Assembly: GCA_002007465.1 (NCBI GenBank)
Contig: LNAC01000689.1
Location: forward strand, 279,377 to 343,376
Direction: 5' to 3'
Origin: Ailurus styani
Lineage: Eukaryota > Chordata > Mammalia > Carnivora > Ailuridae
DNA: 64,000 bases
The notes below the pieces were generated by a model. That model was given only the letters and a program-made list of their open reading frames with translations, made no database searches and was not told the origin of the DNA. A program made the position numbers and the translations under genes. Positions 12,811 to 24,125 of this stretch are shown in pieces (positions within the stretch are counted from its first letter, which is position 1; each line of letters begins with the position of its first letter).

Positions 12811-12838
<28 letters not shown>
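12811..12838. repeat. (TA)n microsatellite
   Basis: About 14 TA units directly after a 12-A run, followed by TGTA units. It lies in intron 3 about 780 bp downstream of the INV exon in the transcript. Confidence 0.95.
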
Positions 12839-12845
<7 letters not shown>

Positions 12846-12952
12846 ATTAGGAGTCAAAAAAAAGTTCTAACAATTATAAGTCATTTTTTGAACTTGGTTT
12901 TTCAAAACAGAAGGTTTTAGAATCAAATAAGGATAAAAACAATTGAGGAAGG

Positions 12953-12998
12953 TGTGTGTGTTTGTGCGTGCACGCGTGTGTGCGCACGTGCACAGCTC
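12953..12998. repeat. Alternating GT/GC tract (Z-DNA-prone)
   Basis: A mostly alternating purine-pyrimidine run with several CG and CGCG steps, interrupted by one TTT. It lies about 620 bp from the INV exon. Confidence 0.75.
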
Positions 12999-13619
12999 CG
13001 TCCTCGTGTAAGGGCACGAGCACACACCTGTCTGACTGTGACTCGGGGCAGCTAAGGGACGTCTCCGGCTCACGCGTGCCAACACGTACGTGTGCGCGTG
13101 TGACAGCCCGAGCTCACGCCTCACCTGCTGCGCAGAGAAGGCTGTCACGGAGGAGCTGGGAATAGCGGGGGCTTCCACCTGCCTCACGACATGTGTGCCT
13201 ACGACTTCGCTCAGGTGGAGCAACAGCTCCCTTCGGATAAGACACGTTCACATTCCCCAACACATACTACGGTGGATGGGATTCTGTCCCTTAAATTAGA
13301 AATTAAAAGACTGCTTCAAATAAAATAGTTGAAAACAAAAACAAACAAACAAAAACCCCTCTCATTCCTGTGGCAAGAACTGCAGAAGAACTCGCTGGAA
13401 GACCCTCACCCTCACTACGTCCTCACTAGGAAGCCAACTCAAAAGCTGCCCGAATCACTACGTGAGCCACGACAGATAGAGAGCACAACATAAAACGGGA
13501 GCTCGCTGGATGCCCGACCACCACAAGCCAGACTATGGCCTACGGAAACAAACGTATGGAAATGTGCAAGTAGTATGTACCACAGCTTGAAAAAGGAATG
13601 TAAACATAACGTTGCTTAC

Positions 13620-13676
13620 CACAGAAAATACATCGCAAGTTAGTGCTGTCCTGGGTAGCAGCAACCTTGCTCTGGG
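13620..13676 (-). CDS. ENAH: ENAH alternative INV exon (19-residue insert, MenaINV, formerly Mena++)
   Basis: This 57-nt cassette exon lies in intron 3, between the EVH1 exons and exon 4. Joined to the phase-1 end of exon 3 it encodes 19 residues, AQSKVAATQDSTNLRCIFC, and leaves phase 1 again, so inclusion is frame-neutral. From memory the mouse insert differs at one residue (Thr for the first of the two adjacent Ala). The acceptor is TGTCTGTTGCAG (AG at 13678-13677) behind a pyrimidine tract broken by purines. The donor is GTAAGC (13619-13614), which is strong. In the known protein this insert is associated with invasive and metastatic tumour cells, with changed growth-factor sensitivity and with fibronectin/alpha5-integrin signalling. 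Retention of the frame, both splice sites and the two cysteines argues for a functional exon. Its tissue use cannot be seen from DNA. Confidence 0.95.
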
Positions 13677-15015
13677 CTGCAACAGACACCTGGCGTTAGA
13701 GGCTTCAAAGGACAGCGGGGCCGTCTGAAGAACTTCACACAAACTAAAAGGTGCTTTCAAAGGTTCAAAATGTTTCTATACATACGTCCTATCTAGATCC
13801 TCATTCTGGAAGCTCTGTAATTTAATAAAAACGTATCTTCTTTAATATAAACTTTAAAAAGAATTTTTATGTGTAATCTTATTTTGTGGAAAAACCCTGT
13901 AAGAAGCCCCAGACCAAATGATGCACTTCTAGCTCCTTTCCGGAGTTAGGCAACCAGAGAGTGCAATCAATTCACATTTCATAACCATAGTTTGAAAAGT
14001 ACGTGGAACTGAGGTACAGGGGGGGTCAGCTTCTGTAGCTGACTTAATTTCACAGTGTCTACCCTCTTTCAATATTGAGCATTTAGAAGACTTTGCAGCT
14101 GAAAAAAATTCAGGGGAGACACTTAAGATTAACTTAACCCAGGAAGAATTCATTTCTACTAGTTGAAAAAGACAAAAGTCGTTTTAAACAGCCTGTAGCA
14201 ATTAAAGTGTTTCATAGTCATCGACGTAAATAAGCGTATCTTCATTGGATCTGCACTCTGAAAAAACATCAGAACTATTCACTGTTTCACCGAGCCACAT
14301 TTTATCGTTCCTCCCCCCCAATATGTTTATATATACTTGACAAAATATCTTATTAAAGACATGGCCACTTCAAATACCCATTTATTATTTAGGCTACCTC
14401 CGTTAAAATTTACCCTAAGTATTAATGAAGCAAATTCTCTTTAACAGAAAAAAACTCAGTGAGAAGAAGGTGCTAATTTATGAAAGGGGAAGGGCTTATA
14501 TAAAATAAAGGTGACACTAAAAATTGGGATGGGAAAAACTAAATTCAAAATTTTCTTAGTATTACATTAGTGACATTTAAAACTTTGTATCAAGAATTTT
14601 CTATAAAATTCCAAAGAAATTCTTTGCAGCATAGGAAAGATTTTCCTTTTCCCTTGGTATTAGCCAAAAAACATGAACAGATTAAAATATACTGACTCAA
14701 GAAAGACTGCATAAAGGCAAACAGGACAGCATTTTAGATTTCCCCAAACTGTGTTCTTTAAATGATACAATTTATGCTAACTAAAAAAGTTTACATAGAA
14801 TCAGAACCATACCAATTTAAAGACCATACATCTGAAAATGGCAATAAATCTTAAAAAATCAGAATTTTTAAAATAACTTTTAGGAATTAGATTTAATATC
14901 CAATTAAGTTTAAAACTTGCTTTAAAAATATCATATACAGCAGATATTTTCAAACACAAAACAAATAAAATTGAGAAACATCACCTTTGCTAAGTACTTC
15001 CAACAACCCCGTCTA

Positions 15016-15050
15016 CTATTATTATTATTACTATTATTATTATTATTATT
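15016..15050. repeat. (ATT)n microsatellite
   Basis: About 11 ATT units with one ACT variant. Confidence 0.9.
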
Positions 15051-16558
15051 AAAGCCGCATGCACAATGTTCACTGTAATGACAGGAGAGAGACCACAGGC
15101 ATACATACAACATGTCTACCAAGTCAATCACATCATTTCAAAGGAGATAAACAACTTAGGATATTTTCAATAGTTATATTTTAAGTTTAAACTTTAAAAG
15201 AATCTGTCTTACCGATGTCTGTAAGTGACTAGTCCTGTAAAGCCTTTATTAATAAACATGCCTGGTCTTCAGGTTTTACCCTTCCGTTCCTTTAATTCAT
15301 GTTTAAAGGGAAAAAGAGTAAGGAAAATATAAAAACTTACAAGAAAGCCCTGAGGCAGGATCTCGTCTCGGGCAGCAAAGCGCCTGCCAGGCTGCGCTGC
15401 CAATCATGTTGGCACAGTCATCTGACCGCTGTCAGAATGCAGCGAAACCCCACACCTTCCACCAGCAACTCCCACTCTTGTCACAGTTTACAGCTACTAA
15501 GCACCACTCTTGCACTCGGTATCTTCAGGCATCTTCTTTCTTCGGACCTCTGCTGCTCGCCACCACAGGAAACACTGCTCTCCGTCCTACCGCGGTTGGC
15601 ATGTCCCGAGGTGGGGGGCACACGCCTCGCGGCGCCTCCTGCCGATGCTGATGCCGCTCTTCTCCGGGCTCAGCCGGGGCGGAGGGGAGTGTGGGAAGCA
15701 GCAGTCACGGCCCAACTGGGCGGGTGCAGGAACAGGATGCCTGCAGCAGGGTCACGGTCAGGGCGCGTGCCAGTGCCCTGTACTGCTCTCCTCCCCCCGC
15801 CCCCAGACTGCTTCCCTCCAAGTCAGGCACAGGACTAATCAGGCCTGGCGCTGGGAGAAGCACAGGAAAGCACATGCCAAGGAGGTTAAGATGCGCCAAA
15901 GCCACAAAATTCAGCATGTGTATCGGACTTCCGGAGAAGCAAAACGACCTCATCTATTGGCGGCTCTCCCCAAGACTCCCGTCACGGCTGCTCAGTCCTA
16001 AAGCAGCCTGCGAAGCAGCGATCCGCAGTGCCCGCCGCCCAGTCTCTCCCCTTAGGGGTTTGGTCTGAGCAGCGAGAAGGAAGCAGCCTGGGTGAACCAG
16101 CAGCGGTGACTGTGACGGGCTGTTTGCATCTGATCAGCACGACTGATGCTCCCTCCAGATACAATCACGACAGCAGACCCTCAGCTGCAGACCGGAGGCA
16201 ACTGGGAACGGGTATTACCCATCTGGGCATTTTCTTCAGAGGAGTCAGTGAGATAACATTTGCTTAAAGCTGGTTTTACTTCAATTTACTCTCTAGAAAG
16301 CCGGTCTGCTGAGTGGACACATACATCATCAACTTCCCAATGAGCAGTGTTTGTGCTTCTGACCATCAGTAAGGCCCCCACGTATTACCCTCGCGATCGC
16401 AAAGTTCTATGACATATGTTTTAAAAGGGAATGAAAGCAAATGTGTGTGTCTGTTCTAAGGTGTCAAGAACAGAATGGAGGAAAACACTGCAGTGGTGTG
16501 GCTGCCTGCAATGAAAAAAACAAAAACAAACAAAACCGGGTAGCACGGAATGCAAATG

Positions 16559-16779
16559 GTACAGCTGCTGCTGTGGAAACAGTGCGAAAGTTCCCCCAAA
16601 ACGGAAAAAACAGAACTACCCCACGATCTAGCAATCCCGCCTCTGGGCATATGTCCAAGGGAAATGAAAACAAGATCCCCAAGAAACACCCGCACCCCAT
16701 GTCTGCTGCAGCCTCAGTCACAGCAGTCAGGATGCTGCAACAACCGACTGTCCATCAGGAGACGAACGGATCGAGAGGC

Positions 16780-16820
<41 letters not shown>

Positions 16821-17357
16821 TGTGTGTGTGTGTGTGTGTCAGAGAGATCCCATTCTGGAGTCTTACAGAATACGCACAATGGAATATTACTCAGCCGTAA
16901 GAAAGACGAAAATCCTGCCACTTCCTTGAACACGGATGACTCTGCAGGCATCACGCTAAGTGGAACGAGCTAGACAGAGAAAGACAAAGACTGCATGGCA
17001 TCACTTGTATGTGGACTTGAACAAACAAACAAACTCATAGGAACAGTAGAAAAGTGGCTGCCAGGGGCCTATGGGTGGGGTAGACAGAGGGTGATAAAAA
17101 GGTACAAACTTAGACACATAAGATGCGTAAGGACCGAGGCTCTAATACACACATGGTGGCTGCAGCTGACAGTGCGGGACCATGTAAATGAAATGTGCTG
17201 ACTCACCCGCCCACACAGACACGCACGCACAGAGGTGAAGGTGACTAACTAGATGGGAGGGACCCTTTCACAATGTATGCTCTATCGGGTCATCATGCCA
17301 TGAGCTTTAAATATCTTACAGTTTTGTTCCTCAATTATACCCCTGTGAATCTGAAAA
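16559..17357 (+). mobile_element. Old L1 3' end with embedded microsatellite
   Basis: The sequence resembles the end of L1 ORF2 and the 3' UTR: it contains 'caatggaatattactcag', 'ggcatcacttgtatgtgga' and 'gtggctgccaggggc' blocks in order, on the plus strand. A GA/GT microsatellite at 16782-16839 interrupts it. No ORF is preserved. The plus-strand ORF seen here at 16441-16929 is a decayed fragment and not a gene. Confidence 0.8.
16782..16839. repeat. (GA)n(GT)n compound microsatellite
   Basis: About 18 GA units run straight into about 10 GT units inside an old L1 3' end. It is likely to be variable in length. Confidence 0.95.
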
Positions 17358-18371
17358 AAAGACACCAGAGACATATACCTAGGTCTCACTCTGCAGAGCC
17401 CCGGGCCAGCAGACACGAGAATCACAAGGAGCAAACTGTGTTCAGAGTGATGGTGTTTTTAAAGTGGCATTTTAATACATTTTCAAAAAAATTTCACATT
17501 TTGTTTTAAAATATGGGCAGTTTTTAATAAAAGAAAATCTTTATATATCACAGGAGTGCCATGCATCTCTAGCCACACGTGAAAAAATGCCAACACATAA
17601 ACTTCTCTCTTGTGCCACGTGCCGAGTCTTAGGCAAACTGCATACTTGGTGGGGTTCCCCTTCCCCTTCAAGTCTTTAAGCCTCCCCCAACTTATAGCCT
17701 CAAGAAACATTTTATCCCCTTCTCAGCAAATGGAAGGTGGCTGCCAACAGCTGACAAAGTGCGGGGAATTCCTTAGAGGCGTGAACAGCGACAGTCCCGA
17801 CGTGCCCCCCGCCCACACCTGTTCTTACAGCATTTATCTTCAGCTGCAGACTCAAGGACTCTGCCGCCAGCTAAAGAAACCGTGAGAGTCAACCAGCATG
17901 TACCAATCCTGCCACGTCCCAACACCTGGGGAGGCAAGAGTGACCCGCGTCCCACGTTCCCTGCAGGGCCCCTCGGCCGCCACGGGCACGGGGACGCACC
18001 CGCACAGTCCGCAGCACCTACCTCAACACACAGGAACCACTTGTTGCTGGAGCCCCGTGATCCACTCAGTGACACAAACCAGAAATCCAGGGCCCTCCTC
18101 ACCCCTTCCTTTTTATTACGACTAGTGAACCTACTGCCAAGCCCCTTCCTGTCACCTCGAAATCTCTCTCTCCAAACAGCCTCCACTGCCACATGACCTC
18201 TTGTCCAGATAGTAGTCTGCAGAGGGATGTATTTATCCCGGATGCTAAACATTCACAGGCATGGGACAGAAAACAGCAGCACTTCTATTTGTTCATTTTT
18301 CTCTCATCCTTTTTTTCTTATGTCTCATAATATATGCAGTATATGTCAACACCAAAGTACACACACCTAAA

Positions 18372-18402
18372 CCACACACACACACGCACGCGCGCGCGTA
18401 CG
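18372..18402. repeat. (CA)n(CG)n alternating tract (Z-DNA-prone)
   Basis: Strictly alternating CA steps turn into about five CG steps. Confidence 0.85.
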
Positions 18403-18509
18403 CAGAGTAGGGGATCAGCCCAACACTCAGGGACATGCCAGCCCCGACTGTCACGGCAGCATCGCCTCACGAGCTGCCCATTCTGATCTCGGTACGACCC
18501 CCTGCCCCA

Positions 18510-18780
18510 CAGCAGCCAGTGAACCAGATCAAATCACCTCCCTCCGTAAAACGTCTTCAACTGCTTCCCACTGCTCTTCAGCTAAGCCTCAAGCTCCAGG
18601 GCCCTCTTTCCAGATGCGACTTCTGCCTCTCAGCCAGTTCACGCGGTCTCCCCAGGCTGCAGGCGCGGTCCTTCCCCCCTCCCGACGGGCTCGGCCGCGG
18701 CTCCTCCTCTGCACGGCCACCTAATCCTGTCACCTCGCCCTGCCCGCGCCTTCCGCCCACAGGAGGGAAGATCTCCTTGC
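18510..18780 (-). mobile_element. Probable L2 relic
   Basis: The plus strand has 'caactgcttcccactgctct' and 'aagctccagggccctcttt', resembling the reverse complement of L2 (the 'cttccagtggctccc..ccc' region). It is strongly diverged and locally CpG-rich. Confidence 0.5.
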
Positions 18781-20848
18781 GCACTGACCAGAACTTGCTA
18801 GCAGTCAGCACTCCACTCGAGTTCCGATCAGGCCCTGACGACGAAGACAATCATTCCCCCCCCTTCACTAGGAGGTTTTTTTTTCCTAATTCAAGTTTTA
18901 GCACCTGTTTTCTCCTGCTAGCCACTTCAAAAAATCTGAAAGGATATACTAAGCATGAATATAAATTAGGTAATTATCAAATTATCTAAGAAATTTGAAG
19001 ACTGTCTGAAGACTCGGGAGAGAGGTCTGAGTACAATATTGTAATTAGGCAAAGTGGTCCAAACTTTCTGCTTGGGCGACAGACAGACAAAACAGGCCCC
19101 CGACAGCCTGCCACACTGCAGACCAGCGGGGGGAGCGACCGAGGCACGCAGCTCCAGGGGGAAGGCTCACCGAGGCGCCGCCAGGGACGCGAGGACGCCT
19201 GGGGTCATTTCTCAGAAAACTCACACCAGCTCACTCCCTCACCCACGTGGAAGGAGCAGAAACGCTTGTAACCAAGAGAAGTGTTTGCGCTCCCACCATA
19301 CAACACAGAGACTTTCAAAGACCGTGTCTCTTCGCTCCTAGTTTTACAAGACAAAAAGAATTATGAGAACCAAAAAAAGTACAAAGTTTCTAAGCTAATG
19401 CTCTTGGATGTGGAAAAAAACGAAGGCAGGGCAGCTGTGGGCGGGAAAACGGAGCCTGGGGACAAAAGACGACCAACGTCAAGAGATTCTGCGAACGGGT
19501 CAAGTGCTTCCTCTATTTGCATTCAGCTCAGCACACACTTCTGCTGCAATTCAAGGTTGAACAGGTTGAGTTTTTTTAAACTGAAGAATCTGCAGAAGGC
19601 TTTCTGCTTTGCTTTTACGCTCTTTAACTTTAAAAAATGCTAAGATTCGGTCATTACATTCACCGTACACTACAGTCCAACAACTGCTGAGACATGAGTC
19701 CCACTGGCACAACTTGGAGAGCACGCCTGGACACGTGACACATGCTCTTTACAATGCTGGGCTTCTCACACGGCAGGATGGCTGGACCCACGACCGCATC
19801 TCGCTGAACAAAGCCGGTCACGAAAGAGCACGTATCATCTGCTCCGACGTATGGGGACCGTCCAGAGAGTAGCTCAGCGGTCGCTGGGGGAGGGGAGGGG
19901 ACGGCTGCTCCGGCTGCGGGCTGCTTTCTGGAGCGATTACACTGTCCGGGGCTGCCTGAGACGGCTGCGCAGCCCGGTGAAAGCACTGACCACTGCACCG
20001 CACGCCTCGCACGGGTCAACTCTGTGCAAAAGCTCCAGAAAGCCATGAAGGAAAAACACAGTGCCATGCTGGGTTTGTGCTCTTCATCTCAAAATCGTTT
20101 GTAACACAAACTCGAAAAATATTTCGATGCCTATCACCTCTCCCTTATTGGAAAATATAAAAGGGGATTATGTCCAAGTGGTAGGATTTTAGGTGTTCTT
20201 TTACTTTCTTTATGTTTTTCTGCACTGCTTAAATTCTTACAATAAGCACACAACTTTTTAATCATTAAAAAATAAAAAAACCATTTCTCTTCCCCTGAAT
20301 AACAAAATGGTATGCTGGAAATCAGAGTTCCATTAGCAAGAGCTCTGGCCGGCTGAGGGCCTTCTGGCCTTGGACCAAAGAAATGGATGGATACAAAGAT
20401 GAAGGAAGGGACCCGAGTAATGACACCAGGGTAACCTCAAGGGCCAGGATGTCCTTTCCAAATTCAAGAGCTAGTGTGGGAAGGCCCATGGCAGTCCCCC
20501 CGCCAGGAGGAATCGACAGCAAAGGTGTTTGTTAGATGGGGCCTCTGAAAACCCGTGCATTCGGGATGGTTCCTCCCAGTGACATACCAGGACAGCGGGC
20601 TCCCTGTCCACGGGGCCCAGCGCCTGGCTCTCATCTCTGCACAGGGACTCCAGATACTCCAGCACACAGACCAAGAAGCAACTTCCACCGAAAACCACAC
20701 CAGGCAACTAATACTTACAACGAAGGTACCCAAATTTACTTTTTGAAACTCAAAAAGAGATAAAGTTTTATTAAAAGGATAGTTTGGTTAAACACATAAA
20801 ACACAAAATAAGCTGGGCTTGTTCTCATGATGCGGGGTTTACCACCAA

Positions 20849-21007
20849 GGCTGCAGGCGGGGGTGGGGCGGGGAGGGGACAGAGGCAGAGGGAGAAGCAA
20901 ACCCCAGGCTGAGCAGGGAGCCCGATGCAGGGCTCGATCCCAGGACCCTGGGATCACGACCTGAGCTGAAGGCAGAGGCTCAAATGACTGAGCCACCCAA
21001 GCGCCCC
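20849..21007 (-). mobile_element. CAN-SINE, tail lost
   Basis: The minus-strand head is clear ('gatcacgacctgagctgaag', 'ctgagccacccaagcgcccc'), but the poly(A)/AATAAA tail is not recognisable on the low side. It is truncated or strongly diverged. Confidence 0.88.
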
Positions 21008-21734
21008 ATCACTCTTTAAATACACTGTCTCATGATTAGTGGTTAGTAGGCCATAAACTCAGCTGCCAACTCAAATGCGATGGTCTGTGATGGTGATGAA
21101 GCACTGGTATATTTATTCAAAGAACACCAAAAACGGGGATCGCTTATGTTGCCAAACTTATAAAAATTAAGGAAACTTTAAATTAGGTGTGTCACAGGTT
21201 CCCACTCTTAAAGTGTTATTCAATAAAGTACTTCTTTTTCAGGAAAACTGTACTTACAAAAGTACTTAAATAATTATCTTTTAAATAATATTTTTAGTAT
21301 TTTAGTTTAATCTTTAGGTTTCTATTACTCTACTTTCCTCCTTAAGACATTTTTCATGTAAAATCTGAATCTTTTAACTACTCACCCTCTAAAAATAAGA
21401 TGTAAAAGCAGCAGCAATTCACTGTTATTTAAAAACAAAATGGGGGTTGGGGGGTCTTCAGGGTCACCAAGAGCCTGGAAGGAAACACCATGAAACGCCA
21501 GAACAGCCGGGTGGAGCCCAAGGTCTTTGCGATGCACTGTGTGACTTTGGAGTTAGGACCTTGTACTATCTACTCACAGTTAGTGGTCTGCCTGGCCGGA
21601 CTTGAAGATGCTCAAAGGTAAGGTGTGTGCCACATTCACATCCTAGTGCGAGCAACCAGCACGACCAGCTTGGCACAGAGTAACGGATACATTTGTTTAG
21701 CTAGAGTGATTTTTCACAGAATCCACTCAATTTA

Positions 21735-21835
21735 AACAGAGCTTGGAAGAGGTACACTGTGTGCTAGCAGTCATCTAAGTACGTTTACACATATCAATCC
21801 ATCCGAATGATGCAGATGGGTAAGATGAATAGAAC
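21735..21835 (+). mobile_element. Possible MIR fragment
   Basis: The sequence 'acactgtgtgctagcagtca', then 'tctaagtacgtttacac' and 'gatgcagatgggtaagatga' resembles the 5' half of MIR. It is short and diverged. Confidence 0.5.
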
Positions 21836-22035
21836 AAATCAATCTGTACATAATTTTATTAAAAAGGGGAGATTACATAAGACCGGAAATATTTAAATAA
21901 AAGGGGAATAAAATTGTTTTTAAATTAAAAAAAAAAACCTTTGTGTGGACGGAAAAGTGGGGGTTCCTGGAAAGCCTAATTCAGTATAATGTAAAGAAAA
22001 ACCCAGGAAACCTGTATCTGAAGTTTTTAATGGAC

Positions 22036-22080
22036 TCTAATTGGGATCTAGTTGGATCTAATTGGATCTAGTTGGGATCC
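22036..22080. repeat. Short tandem repeat of a 10-11-bp unit
   Basis: Four units of the form ctaRttgg(g)at follow each other. The unit alternates between an A and a G variant, so the array reads as two copies of a 21-bp dimer. Confidence 0.8.
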
Positions 22081-22224
22081 CAAGAGCTTCCAGGAAAGAA
22101 TGAATTCTTTAAAAAGCAAGGAAGTGGCCTCATCCATAGCCACTTCCCAGCGTGAAGAAATTCAGGTGAAGGCAAGTGCTTTGCCCAGTCCTTACCACCA
22201 AGAGCCATCAGAAGGCAGGGCACA

Positions 22225-22397
22225 CTGAGGGTTGCTGGGGGGTGGGAGGGTAGGGATAGGGTGGATGGGTGATGGACATTGGGGAGGGTTTGTGCTATGA
22301 TGAGTGCTGTGAAAGGTGTAAGCCTGATGATTCACAGACCTGTACCCCTGGGGCAAATAATACATTATATGTAATTTAAAAAAAAAAAAAAAAAAAA
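22225..22397 (+). mobile_element. Very short 5'-truncated L1 insertion (3' UTR only)
   Basis: This 173-bp insertion consists only of the last part of the L1 3' UTR, nearly identical to that at about 373-500, plus about 20 A. It is flanked by a perfect 13-bp duplication, aaggcagggcaca, at 22212-22224 and 22398-22410. The intact duplication and pure A tail indicate a recent insertion. Confidence 0.9.
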
Positions 22398-23925
22398 AAG
22401 GCAGGGCACAGGAGCAATGCTTAAAGGCAGGCAAGACTTCAGAAACAGGGCTGTCCTGAGAAAGGCAAGGTGGCTGTGCGTCCTCTTACTGCGTATCCTA
22501 ACAAGCTTACCCGGAACTTGTTCGTAAGCAAGTCCACAACACTCCACACGCCGGCTGCCGTCGCTATTCATAGGAAGGTGAAGGGCACAAAAAACACCGG
22601 TGGGAAGTCTGAATAACACTTGCTCAAAATCATACTTTACTGAGTAGAGGGGAAGTTTTGGCAGAGAAATAAAAGCTGCACTAACAGACAAGGTGGAAAC
22701 ATCACAGTCCTGAACACCTAGCACTTCAGTGGGATGCGATACTCGAAAATAAAACTGCACTATCCAAAAGGAAGCAGATGTGTTTATTTAGAAACGAGGA
22801 GATGTCATTCAACCTGATCTCCCCAAAGAGGAGCATGTATCCCGCTGGAGTGGATAAACAGTTATGGCTTCCTACAAACAGAATTCTAGACATTCTGACA
22901 TCTGTTCATGGAAATAATGCTATCAGGTACTATTACTGCATTAAATACACTTCAGAGCTGTTGATAGATCACATCTTACTCCAAATTAGCGGGCTGTAGG
23001 TCAGCAGACAGAGATGCTTTGAATACCTTGATCTGTTTGTGCCAAGAGAATCTGCTAGTAAAGACTAGCATTGTCACTAACTTTGGTTCTGCCAAATTTA
23101 TTTATTCAATTCACAAATTAACAGTTTAAAGTGTTCTGAGAAAACATGAGGTCCCTCGGTGGTGAAAGAAGAAGCAGAAAGCTGAGGACGTGGATGCAGC
23201 AGGGCTGTTTACCGAACGTAGAGTCCAGAGGGGCTAGCTCCCGAGGACCAAGAGCCACATGAAGGAGCTGCTTCGTTCTAAGAACAACGGAGAGAGAGCA
23301 GGAGGCTCTCTGGTGCCCACGACAGCGGGACTGAGACAATCCACACTGCCCCCTATCGATAATGGCCCACCCCAGCAGTACTTGCAAAGAGACCAGAAAC
23401 CCACTTCCTGGGAATTAATGTCGACATCTTCAAATCGGGGATGTACGATTCTAAGGCTTAATTATATGAAGACTAGGGACTCTAAATCTGAGCAAGAAAA
23501 GGTAATTCTTATGTTTAGTATAGCATTACCACAGTAAAGACCAGGATGGTATTTGCAAAGGAGACTCCTTACTATAAATGCATTTCTTTCTATGTGAACG
23601 ACACGTTCATAACCAAATACCCCCGAACGTTTCCAGAAAACAGAAGCCATTTGTTTTCTGGTGTGCATTTCCTCAGAAACTGCAAAAGCCCACAGAAACA
23701 GCAGGTCTACCTTACAAGAACTATTTTCAGTGTCTTCCCACAAAGCAGCTCGCTGTGCTCATTCCACCTCACAATCGCCACTCTGTCCCTCTTGCGGGAC
23801 ACACGCTGCCAGGCAGACCTTTCTGAATCGTCTGTCTTCTTTACCCAATTCACAGCCTCTTAAGGTCCACAACTTTGAATTACTCATTTTACTTTCTCTC
23901 GTAACACATAACATAGAACCTTATT

Positions 23926-24125
23926 TTTTTTTAAAGATTTTATTTATTTATTTGACACACAGAGAGATCAGATCACGAGTAGGCAGAGAGGCAGGCAGAG
24001 AGAGAGAGGAGGAAGCAGGTTCCCCGCCGAGCAGGGAGCCCGATGCGGACCTCGATCCCAGGACCCTGAGATCATGACCTGAGCCGAAAGCAGAGGCTTT
24101 AACCCACTGAGCCACCCAGGCGCCC
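23926..24125 (-). mobile_element. CAN-SINE, young, with 16-bp target duplication
   Basis: A near-consensus reverse copy flanked by aacatagaaccttatt at 23910-23925 and 24126-24141. The duplication is perfect. Confidence 0.96.

Larger units (their letters stand above)
8826..13619 (-). other. ENAH: ENAH intron 3, distal part (INV exon to exon 4)
   Basis: This 4794-bp interval runs from the INV donor to the exon 4 acceptor. It has no recognisable SINE or L1. Visible structure is an A/AAAAC-rich run (9481-9538), a TA microsatellite (12811-12838) and an alternating purine-pyrimidine GT/GC tract (about 12953-12998). The rest looks like unique AT-rich intron, with no coding signal on either strand. 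Confidence 0.85.

Noticed and set aside
17882..18850. Overlapping ORFs at 17882-18850 on both strands
   Set aside because: They overlap each other and a probable L2 relic; no domain in any frame.
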